From Nitrosomonas communis (GTDB lineage: Bacteria > Pseudomonadota > Gammaproteobacteria > Burkholderiales > Nitrosomonadaceae), in NCBI RefSeq assembly GCF_900114745.1, contig NZ_FOUB01000030.1, positions 1 through 43,048 of the forward strand: DNA of 43,048 bases. The letters run 5' to 3'. The notes under the pieces were generated by a model that was not told the origin of the DNA, searched no databases, and was given only the letters and a program-made list of their open reading frames with translations. Of the stretch, positions 36,715 through 43,048 are shown one piece after another. Within the stretch, counting starts at the first letter, position 1. Every line of letters begins with the position of its first letter. The translations under genes were made by a program, and so were the position numbers.

Positions 36715-37908
36715 ATGAATTGGTCTGAACTATATTGGCATCGAATTACACCTCTTCATATAATTCTTTGGCCATTTAGTTTAATTTTTAGACTGTTATT
36801 AGTATTTAAGCGATTATTATATCGGCTTGGTATATTGCATTCGGTTAAGACACCTGCGCCCATAATTATTGTTGACAGTATTACTGTTAATGATGCTGGT
36901 AAGACATCTCTCATCATTTGGTTAATTCATCTTTTAAAAGCTTTCGGATTAAACCCTGGTATCATTAGTCGCGGCTATTCTGAAAATTATGGATCGCCCC
37001 TTGCCGTTACGCTCTCGAGTAAACCTGGTATTGTAGGAAATAAATCCTTACTGATGGCTTATCTAAGTAGAAATATTTGCCCAATATGGATTGGTCATGA
37101 TCGCGTAAAGGTTGCGCAGGCCCTACTTACAGCTCATCCTGAATGTAATGTACTCATTTGTGATGATGGTTTACAGGATCTCCGATTGCAGCGAGATTTG
37201 GAGATTATTGTACTTGATCAGAGTAAACTGAGTTTCGGTAATGGCTTAATTTTACCGGCCGGGCCTTTACGTGATAGTTTATCGTATCTAAACAAAGTAG
37301 ATGCAGTAGTGATGAATGAAAAAAGCAGTAGGCTATCCATAAATAATGTCGGAAATGAGATTAAAACATTTCATATGAGGCCAGGAAATGAATATTTCAT
37401 TAATTTGCTTGACTCGAATGTTCATTCCGAAATTTCTACATTTAAGGGTAAATCTATTCATGTTATTACGGATATCAATCATTCTCATGATTTTTTAGAG
37501 CAACTAAGATATCTGAAATTAAATGTAAAGTCTCATTCAATTATCAATATTGACCCATTTATTGAAAAAAATTTACAGCTTCCTGATGCTGAAATTATTC
37601 TTTTGAGAGAAGAGGATGCTGTAAAATGTTTGGATCAAGCCAATGAAAAATTTTGGGTACTGCATGAAGAAATAGCAATAGACATTGGATTACGAGAAAT
37701 TATTTTAAAAAAATTAAGAGAAAAATTTATGGACGCAAAACTTTTAGATATCCTAGTATGTCCATTGTGTAAAGGCCCTTTAATTTATAAGAAAAATGAA
37801 AGAGAATTAATTTGTAAACCTGATCGCTTAGCTTTTCCAATCAGAGACGGTATCCCAGTCATGCTAGAAGAAGAAGCTCGAAGACTCCCTGCAGAAGAAG
37901 AAATTTAA
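36715..37908 (+). CDS. LpxK-like protein fused to a Trm112-family zinc domain
   Basis: Residues 1-338 resemble LpxK, the kinase that adds the 4'-phosphate to lipid A disaccharide at the inner membrane. The N-terminal hydrophobic segment, [25 protein letters not shown] and [16 protein letters not shown] are recognisable. Yet the P-loop VGGTGKTP is VNDAGKTS (58-65), the VGDEP motif is VGNKS, DDGLQH is DDGLQD and the DHHxF motif is gone, so kinase activity is doubtful. With no stop, the frame continues into a Trm112-like domain (residues 339-397) with CPLCKGPL and [13 protein letters not shown]339 is the usual start of that separate 59-aa protein, and AAGAGA lies upstream, so internal initiation is possible. 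kdsB, usually next, is absent. Confidence 0.85.
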   Translation: MNWSELYWHRITPLHIILWPFSLIFRLLLVFKRLLYRLGILHSVKTPAPIIIVDSITVNDAGKTSLIIWLIHLLKAFGLNPGIISRGYSENYGSPLAVTLSSKPGIVGNKSLLMAYLSRNICPIWIGHDRVKVAQALLTAHPECNVLICDDGLQDLRLQRDLEIIVLDQSKLSFGNGLILPAGPLRDSLSYLNKVDAVVMNEKSSRLSINNVGNEIKTFHMRPGNEYFINLLDSNVHSEISTFKGKSIHVITDINHSHDFLEQLRYLKLNVKSHSIINIDPFIEKNLQLPDAEIILLREEDAVKCLDQANEKFWVLHEEIAIDIGLREIILKKLREKFMDAKLLDILVCPLCKGPLIYKKNERELICKPDRLAFPIRDGIPVMLEEEARRLPAEEEI

Positions 37909-37967
37909 CTTTCTTAATTCTGAAAATCAAAAATAATTTTTTTCTGCTTTTAATTAAAGCGATCAAT

Positions 37968-38402
37968 TTATTTCCTTCTCCATTTCCATCTTAACCATAT
38001 TCGTAATTGTCGAAATTTATCAACATTGATACTGTCTGGAAAAATGACGATATTACGAGAAAAAACCGAATATGGAGATTTCATACACAATACAGTCAAA
38101 TAGGGTGTGACGAAAGTATCGCTCTTAATAATAAATGTAATATGCTCATTAGATTGAGTTTGTGCTGTGCAAGTAAATCCATCTTCTGAAAAATGTAAAG
38201 ATACAATTGATTGAGATGAAAGAAGTAACGCATGATAGCGCAAGTATAAGCATAAGCTTATAGCGAGTAAAATAGCCCCTATTAATTTAATGAATATCGA
38301 CCAATCCATCTTCCATAAAATACAAGCAACTGCAAAATGTGCAATGCATAACAAGAAGGTATATTGTCTTGATGATTTAAGATGAATGGTTAATTCTGGC
38401 AT
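37968..38402 (-). CDS. YgfX-like membrane protein, 144 aa
   Basis: Two adjacent hydrophobic segments (about residues 13-31 and 36-53) are followed by a soluble C-terminal part with an aromatic and basic end (LRIWLRWKWRRK). This is the architecture of YgfX/CptA-type proteins, which in E. coli lie beside ygfZ and sdhE. Sequence similarity is weak, so the call rests mainly on topology and the divergent ygfZ next door. No sdhE homologue is in the window. Start ATG 38402. Confidence 0.5.
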   Translation of the reverse strand: MPELTIHLKSSRQYTFLLCIAHFAVACILWKMDWSIFIKLIGAILLAISLCLYLRYHALLLSSQSIVSLHFSEDGFTCTAQTQSNEHITFIIKSDTFVTPYLTVLCMKSPYSVFSRNIVIFPDSINVDKFRQLRIWLRWKWRRK

Positions 38403-38445
38403 AAATAAAAATCATTAATCGTTTTCTCTGATCAGATAAATCCTT

Positions 38446-39495
38446 ATGAATCCTGTTTGGCAGACTTTTTTACAAGAACACCATGCTACTATTGAAAAAG
38501 GGCAAGTTATACATTTCAGAGAAGATAATGCTATAGAGATCAAAAATGCTCAAACTGATACCATTCTGGTTGATCTCTCTCATTTTGGTCTAATTCATTT
38601 CTCAGGAGAAGAAGTATTAACTTTCTTACAAGGACAGCTAACCTGTGATTTGAGAAAAGTCAATCATCAGATTGCCCAATATGGTAGCTATTGCACCCCT
38701 AAAGGTCGAATACTAGCAAATTTTATAATTTGGTCACAAGCAGACCACAATGGATATTTCATGCAATTACCTTCCACTCTGCTTGAAGCTGTTTCTAAAC
38801 GCCTGTTAATGTACATACTGCGCGCCAAGGTGCGATTAAACGACAGCAGCGATTCTATGATACGTATTGGTATCGCAGGAAATAAAGCGAAATCGTTAAT
38901 TGAAGAAGTATTCCACAACACAGCCCTCCCTATCTCACCGCTTGGAATAGTCCATTCTGCGCAAGGAAGTATTTTATGCCGAGATACCAATCGCTATGAA
39001 ATTATCACAACGCTAGATCATGCGGTCATGATATGGCCACATTTAGCTTTACAGGCATTACCAGTTGGCACTATCTGCTGGGATTGGTTGGAAATTAGAG
39101 CTGGCATTCCAGTTATTTTACCCATAACCCAAGAGCAATTTATTCCTCAAATGGTGAATCTGGATATTACGGGAGGGGTTGGTTTCCAGAAAGGATGCTA
39201 TCCAGGACAGGAAATTATTGCAAGAACACAATATCTTGGCAAATTAAAGCGTCGCATGTATTTGGTCAACATTGCTTCATCCCAACCAGTCATGGCTGGT
39301 GATCAGTTATTTAGCGCTGAATTGCCAGAACAGTCATGCGGTATGATAGTTAATGCCGCACCCTCCCCTGAAGGTGGTTTTGATGCACTCGCTGTCATTC
39401 AAACCAATAGTGTTGCATCAGGTAAAATATTTTGGAAGCGTCTGGAAGGTCCTGTATTACAGATTTTTTCTCTGCCTTATCTTTTACCTCAATAA
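38446..39495 (+). CDS. ygfZ: folate-binding protein YgfZ
   Basis: A 349-aa GcvT-like protein that supports assembly or repair of certain Fe-S enzymes using folate. The diagnostic motif KGCYPGQEIIARTQYLGK is complete, with the key cysteine in KGC. N-terminal HFSGEEVLTFLQGQLTCDL is also typical. It is divergent from the YgfX-like gene (43 bp apart). Its stop codon TAA, plus one A, is the target duplication of the miniature element that begins at 39497. Confidence 0.92.
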   Translation: MNPVWQTFLQEHHATIEKGQVIHFREDNAIEIKNAQTDTILVDLSHFGLIHFSGEEVLTFLQGQLTCDLRKVNHQIAQYGSYCTPKGRILANFIIWSQADHNGYFMQLPSTLLEAVSKRLLMYILRAKVRLNDSSDSMIRIGIAGNKAKSLIEEVFHNTALPISPLGIVHSAQGSILCRDTNRYEIITTLDHAVMIWPHLALQALPVGTICWDWLEIRAGIPVILPITQEQFIPQMVNLDITGGVGFQKGCYPGQEIIARTQYLGKLKRRMYLVNIASSQPVMAGDQLFSAELPEQSCGMIVNAAPSPEGGFDALAVIQTNSVASGKIFWKRLEGPVLQIFSLPYLLPQ

Positions 39496-39496
39496 A

Positions 39497-39738
39497 GGGC
39501 ACCTCTAAAAATTCAGAGTTTTAAACAAGACAAGGCGAGAACAAAAAATGTTGACGCAGCATATGATAGATATGTAATTCCATTTCTAAATCAAAAGATA
39601 ATTATTAATTATGTCAAGTAATTGAAATTACATCGATAAAAATTCAATAAATACACTTTAGATTTAAAAATGGAATAAGGAAACATTTTTTGTCAACAAC
39701 GACGTATTGTGACGAAATATGGATTTTTAGAGGTGCCC
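39497..39738. repeat. miniature inverted-repeat element A, copy 2 (carrying an insertion)
   Basis: Perfect 16-bp terminal repeats: GGGCACCTCTAAAAAT (39497-39512) and its complement ending at 39738. TAAA flanks both sides, a 4-bp target duplication. The body matches 5635-5776 until TAA at 39575-39577, where element B interrupts it, and resumes at 39676. Non-coding. Confidence 0.88.
39578..39675. repeat. miniature inverted-repeat element B, copy 2 (nested)
   Basis: A 98-bp element starting TTCCATTTCTAAATC and ending GATTTAAAAATGGAA, with TAA on both sides. It shares terminal repeats with 28956-29057 but has a different, very AT-rich interior and a less perfect right repeat. It sits inside element A. 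Confidence 0.85.
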
Positions 39739-39837
39739 TAAAGTTAAATGCCAGTAATTGCATTGATAGTCAGGAATATTTTTATCAAAATAAAGAATAC
39801 AGTAACTGGTTGATATTTATTCAGAAAGCATCCTATC

Positions 39838-40602
39838 TTAAGCTATCTTAAATAAACTAAAGAAATTATTAGTGGTGATTGCCGCGATTTCCGTCAGACT
39901 CACCTCCCGCAACTTAGCAATCTCCTCAGCAATATAGCGTACGAAAGCAGGTTGATTAGTCTTTCCACGATAGGGAACTGGAGCAAGATAAGGAGAATCT
40001 GTTTCAATCAGAATGCGATCAAGAGGAATTTTTCGAGCGACATCTTTAACAAGCGTAGCATTTTTAAAAGTAATAATGCCAGAAAACGAAATATAAAAAT
40101 TCATTTCAATTGCCTGTTGGGCAACTTCCCAGCTTTCGGTAAAACAATGCATCACCCCCCCTATACTATCTGCCCCTTCTTCAGCCATGATACGTAGCGT
40201 ATCAGCCGCTGCCGCTCGGGTATGAATGATAAGAGGTTTACTGCATTGCTTGGCAGCTTGAATATGCTGACGGAAGCGTTCTCTTTGCCATTCCAGATCT
40301 CCTTTAAGGCGAAAATAATCCAGTCCCGTTTCTCCAATCGCAACAACTTTAGGATGATTAGCAAGGTTCGCTAATTGAGGAGCATCTGGTTCGATTAAGT
40401 TTTCATAATCAGGGTGTACACCCACAGAGGCAAAAAGATTGTCATGTGATTCCGCCAAAGCTCGCACACGAGGGAAATTTTCCAAATTAACACTAACACA
40501 TAATGCGTGGGTAACATTATTTTGTTGCATATTGCCAAGAATCTCATCAAGATTATTGGCAAGATCAGGGAAATCCAAGTGGCAGTGGGAATCAACAAAC
40601 AT
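39838..40602 (-). CDS. tatD: TatD-family metal-dependent hydrolase
   Basis: A 254-aa TIM-barrel protein of the TatD/YcfH family, metal-dependent nucleases or hydrolases in the cytosol. The metal ligands are visible: His6 and His8 in SHCHLD, Glu in IGETGLDYF near residue 93, IHTRAA, GVMHCFTES and the late Asp in ETDSPYLAPVPYRGK. Length is normal. It lies 26 bp downstream of queD on the same strand, probably one transcript. YcfH, YjjV and TatD are not separable by eye, so the symbol is generic. Confidence 0.93.
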   Translation of the reverse strand: MFVDSHCHLDFPDLANNLDEILGNMQQNNVTHALCVSVNLENFPRVRALAESHDNLFASVGVHPDYENLIEPDAPQLANLANHPKVVAIGETGLDYFRLKGDLEWQRERFRQHIQAAKQCSKPLIIHTRAAAADTLRIMAEEGADSIGGVMHCFTESWEVAQQAIEMNFYISFSGIITFKNATLVKDVARKIPLDRILIETDSPYLAPVPYRGKTNQPAFVRYIAEEIAKLREVSLTEIAAITTNNFFSLFKIA

Positions 40603-40628
40603 GATAATAAATTATTCGGTTCAAATTA

Positions 40629-41096
40629 TTATGGATTATTGGTATTATTAACAGTTTCTCTTCTGGCATCCGCCCAGCAGTTAGGGGTTTCATACAATCG
40701 AACCTGTTCCAATGCGAGCCGATTTCCATAAGTATCTTGAAATGCAACATCTAATATATGAAAGGCTTTAATTGCTAAGTTTTCTGCCGTCGGTTGCGTA
40801 TCTAAAATAACTGTTTTATGATCTTTCAGTGATTGCAAAAACTCAACTACAAGAGTATCGCCGGCATATGCGAGAAAAGCATGATCCCATTTATCGACCA
40901 GGACATCTTTCGCTATTCGTTTAATTTCAGAGAAATCCATAACCATGCCTTGTTCTGCCACGCCCTCGTCAGAAATAATATTGCCTGATAAAGTAATTTC
41001 TATCACATAACGGTGGCCGTGCAAATGGCGGCACTGACTGTTATGAGTGGAAATACGATGGCCAGCATCAAATTCTAATCTTCGCGTAATCAACAT
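40629..41096 (-). CDS. queD: 6-carboxy-5,6,7,8-tetrahydropterin synthase
   Basis: QueD converts dihydroneopterin triphosphate to 6-carboxytetrahydropterin, the first dedicated step to preQ0 and queuosine. Zinc ligands His13 (FDAGHR), His26 and His28 (HLHGHRY) and catalytic Cys22 are present, as is DKWDHAFL near residue 70. It is 155 aa, slightly longer than the shortest forms. It is divergent from the radical-SAM gene at 41113 (17 bp apart). queF is elsewhere in the window; queC and queE are not. Confidence 0.93.
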   Translation of the reverse strand: MLITRRLEFDAGHRISTHNSQCRHLHGHRYVIEITLSGNIISDEGVAEQGMVMDFSEIKRIAKDVLVDKWDHAFLAYAGDTLVVEFLQSLKDHKTVILDTQPTAENLAIKAFHILDVAFQDTYGNRLALEQVRLYETPNCWADARRETVNNTNNP

Positions 41097-41112
41097 TTGA
41101 TGGATTATACCA

Positions 41113-41973
41113 TTGCAGCCTATTCCTAAACTATTAAGCGTTTCAGATCATAGCCGAGATAGCATTAGCATGACCTATGTTTATCCTGTTATCTCACGTC
41201 GAGCTTCTGGCGTATCAATAGGAATCAATCTGAATCCTAATAATGCCTGTAATTGGCGATGTATTTATTGCCAAGTACCCAATCTCAAACGTGGTTCTGC
41301 ACCAATAATTGATTTAGTCAAGCTGGAACAAGAATTACGCACTTTTCTTCATGAATTGTTTTATGGACGCTTTATGCTGGATAAGGTGCCACAACTAGCC
41401 AGGCGTATCAATGATATCGCCTTGTCAGGGAATGGAGAACCCACGAGCGCAAAAGAGTTCGAGCAAGTCATCAGTTTGATTGAGCTGGTTAAACATGATT
41501 TTCCCTTACCAGAAGAACTCAAATTAGTTCTGATTACCAATGGCAGTTTGGTTGATCGAGCTCATGTCCAGCGAGGGCTTAGCCATATGGCGAAGCTAAA
41601 TGGTGAGATATGGTTCAAGTTAGATAGCGTGACGCAAGAAGGCAGAATGCGTATCAATAATACCCGCATGAGCCTAAAGAAAATGCATGCCAACTTAAAA
41701 ATAGCAGCATCATTATGCCCTACCTGGGTGCAAACGTGTGTGCTTGAAATAGATGGAAAGCCTCCTGCTGAGAGAGAAATCAACGCTTATCTTGAATTTC
41801 TCTATAAGGTAAAACAAGAAGGGATATCATTACAGGGAATATTGCTTTATGGATTAGCGCGTCCCTCTCTGCAACCTGAGGCACCTCGACTCTCAAAAGT
41901 TTCGGTGGCATGGATAGAATCATTTGCCGCAAGAATTAAAACGCTTGGGCTTGCGGTAAAGGTTCATGCATAG
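41113..41973 (+). CDS. radical SAM protein, COG0731-like
   Basis: A 286-aa enzyme with the [4Fe-4S]-SAM motif CNWRCIYCQ (CxxxCxxC) near residue 47, preceded by VSIGINLNPNNA. ALSGNGEPTSAKEF is the glycine-rich SAM-binding strand. Similarity is to the Fe-S oxidoreductase group that includes wybutosine-synthesis relatives; the reaction is unknown. It is not QueE, whose cluster spacing differs. A TTG start at 41113 is chosen because conserved N-terminal residues (PKLLSVSDHSRDS) precede the first ATG at 41170. It abuts divergent queD. Confidence 0.82.
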   Translation: MQPIPKLLSVSDHSRDSISMTYVYPVISRRASGVSIGINLNPNNACNWRCIYCQVPNLKRGSAPIIDLVKLEQELRTFLHELFYGRFMLDKVPQLARRINDIALSGNGEPTSAKEFEQVISLIELVKHDFPLPEELKLVLITNGSLVDRAHVQRGLSHMAKLNGEIWFKLDSVTQEGRMRINNTRMSLKKMHANLKIAASLCPTWVQTCVLEIDGKPPAEREINAYLEFLYKVKQEGISLQGILLYGLARPSLQPEAPRLSKVSVAWIESFAARIKTLGLAVKVHA

Positions 41974-42038
41974 TCATAATCCATAAATCAGTCAATACCA
42001 CACAAATTGACTGATTTATTAAAAGGGAATTTCTGGAA

Positions 42039-42323
42039 TTATTTCAACTTTGCTGATTTTTTCAAGCTTTTATACAGATCAGGGTACTGTGCTTTTAGCA
42101 TTGCAGCCACAATCAGATCGTCTCGTTTGATTTTGGTCAAATCAATCCGATCAATATGAACTAACCGTACCAATTCCCTGACAGCTTTTGGTATTTCTCG
42201 TCCACTCTCGTAACGTGAACCGCCACTTTGGGTTACACCTACCTTATTCCAGAATTCTTGTTGATTAAGACCAAGCTTCTGCCGAATTTCCCTTGGGTTA
42301 GGTATTTTTTTAAATAGTTTCAT
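42039..42323 (-). CDS. XRE-family helix-turn-helix regulator, 94 aa
   Basis: A small DNA-binding protein: NPREIRQKLGLNQQEFWNKV, then GVTQSGGSRYESGREIPKAVRELVRL, is a helix-turn-helix with the usual YESG turn. ATG 42323 (MKLFKKIPNP) is preferred. Its ATG overlaps the TGA of a 24-codon leader ORF (ATGA), which suggests coupled translation; a longer in-frame start at 42389 is 13 nt from the AGGAGG. No partner toxin gene is adjacent. The basic tail KSLKKSAKLK may add DNA contacts. Targets are unknown. Confidence 0.75.
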   Translation of the reverse strand: MKLFKKIPNPREIRQKLGLNQQEFWNKVGVTQSGGSRYESGREIPKAVRELVRLVHIDRIDLTKIKRDDLIVAAMLKAQYPDLYKSLKKSAKLK

Positions 42324-42394
42324 TCTTTTTTTTCGAATGTCATAAAGTTTACAAAAAAATAGACTAAAAGATCTATTTTTCGTTCCCATATCAT
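42320..42394 (-). CDS. 24-aa leader ORF coupled to the XRE regulator
   Basis: ATG 42394 has AGGAGG 9 nt upstream and encodes MIWERKIDLLVYFFVNFMTF plus four residues, ending TGA at 42320-42322. That stop overlaps the regulator ATG by the ATGA pattern. The central part is hydrophobic. The only good ribosome-binding site upstream of the regulator serves this frame. Confidence 0.4.
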   Translation of the reverse strand: MIWERKIDLLVYFFVNFMTFEKKE

Positions 42395-42754
42395 TTAAAA
42401 AATCCTCCTAATGAAAGAATGCAATAATTCCCCCCAGTCTAAATATATATATGTCGAGCAATCTCTGCATTACTAATGCCTTAAGAACAAGAGGCAAGAA
42501 TGCAATTGATTCGCATATTTAGAGCTAACTAAAAATATATGAAATTACTTTTTAAAAACATTGTGTGCATCAATGCTTAAGTGGAATTTTTTGAATAAAT
42601 TATGCAGAAGTCCTTGCATTTGATTTGAACTCAAACTTACCTAAGTTCGATCAATTTTGATTAAATCGCATGTTATTAATAATATTTATTATAATACAAT
42701 ATATTATGAAGTATGAATTTTAAACGATTATGAGAAATACTTTTTGAGTAGACT
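42395..42754. other. AT-rich spacer before IS5 copy 3
   Basis: Apart from the Shine-Dalgarno of the leader ORF (about 42403-42409) I see no gene, hairpin with T-tract or repeat. Confidence 0.35.
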
Positions 42755-43048
42755 CTAGGGTCTGTTGACGTTTTAAGATAAGTATTTCATAGATAGAAAC
42801 AAACTCGTAATATTGGGGTTCCTACACCACCAACAAAACGAGTTTGCGATGCCCCGAATAATGCTCAATGATGAGTACTGGTCGAAGCTGGAGAAAATTC
42901 TGCTTCAAGAAGCGATTTATAACAAGCGCAATCTGCGCATGACGGTAGAAGGCATACTGTATCGAATGCGGGTTGGCTGTCCGTGGCGCGACCTGCCCAA
43001 GGTGTTCGGCTGCTGGAATTCCATCTATAAAAGATTCAATGCCTGGTC
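42755..43048 (+). mobile_element. IS5-family insertion sequence, left end (copy 3)
   Basis: It starts CTAGGGTCTGTTGACG and carries the same pre-start inverted repeat as copy 2 (CAAACTCGT ... ACGAGTTTG). The rest of the element lies beyond the window. Orientation matches copies 1 and 2. Confidence 0.85.
42849..43048 (+). CDS. IS5-family transposase, N-terminal part (cut by window end)
   Basis: ATG 42849 opens MPRIMLNDEYWSKLEKILLQ..., followed by GCPWRDLPKVFGCWNSIYKRFNAW, the IS5-type N-terminal DNA-binding domain. The frame is intact to the last base. It differs from copy 2 at several residues (for example DEYW for DEFW, NKRN for NKHN). The catalytic domain is not visible, so activity is unknown. 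Confidence 0.8.
   Translation, partial: MPRIMLNDEYWSKLEKILLQEAIYNKRNLRMTVEGILYRMRVGCPWRDLPKVFGCWNSIYKRFNAW

Noticed and set aside
41113..41973. Radical-SAM gene as queE because of adjacent queD
   Set aside because: The cluster is CxxxCxxC within COG0731-like sequence; QueE has a different spacing and N-terminus.
1..43048. CRISPR array, tRNA or rRNA genes
   Set aside because: No regularly spaced repeats, cloverleaf-like segments or rRNA motifs were seen on reading the spacers.

Overview
The window looks like a stretch of AT-rich betaproteobacterial chromosome, most likely Nitrosomonas or a close relative. This is an inference from gene content and order: trxA-rho-rpmE, smc-zipA, an lpxK/Trm112 pair, ygfZ with a ygfX-like gene, a urea-carboxylase-type cluster, and many decayed insertion sequences. 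No ammonia-oxidation gene is in the window, so the genus is not proven. I saw no rRNA, tRNA or CRISPR array.

Layout. 1-5.8 kb is an insertion-sequence scrapyard: the right end of an IS5-family element, an IS4-family pseudogene, an orphan 140-aa gene, an IS630 remnant, a DsrE-family gene, a near-complete but frameshifted IS5 copy, and the N-terminus of a broken tyrosine integrase. pyrE follows at 5.8-6.5 kb behind a small inverted-repeat element. 6.66-15.46 kb is one long operon: palindromic promoter, guanidine-I (ykkC) riboswitch, a leader ORF containing a terminator-like hairpin, an APC permease, the two carboxyguanidine-deiminase-type (DUF1989) subunits, a 1208-aa biotin-dependent carboxylase, and allophanate hydrolase. 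Together these should take up guanidine and degrade it through carboxyguanidine and allophanate to ammonia and CO2. 15.6-25.7 kb is housekeeping: yicC, a candidate FNR-controlled small RNA, rpmE/rho/trxA, mltB, a ferric-iron ABC transporter (A-B-C order) behind a possible Fur box, and alanine dehydrogenase.

25.9-29.3 kb is a second scrapyard: an IS1380 pseudogene, the remains of a filamentous-phage-like region (DUF3693-type regulator with a clear promoter and operator, plus a divergent broken ORF), an orphan 80-aa gene, and an IS30 pseudogene split by a miniature inverted-repeat element. 29.3-42.4 kb is again core: a DUF486 protein, fumC, queF, smc, zipA, an LpxK-like protein fused in frame to a Trm112-like zinc protein, ygfX-like, ygfZ, tatD, queD, a radical-SAM protein, and a small XRE regulator with a coupled leader ORF. 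The window ends inside a third IS5-family copy oriented like the first two.

The points most worth attention are the guanidine operon with a predicted translational switch that masks the leader ORF's ribosome-binding site; the LpxK-Trm112 fusion whose LpxK part has lost the family's key residues; the FNR box followed by an orphan terminator; and a miniature element nested inside another, with the matching empty site elsewhere in the window.
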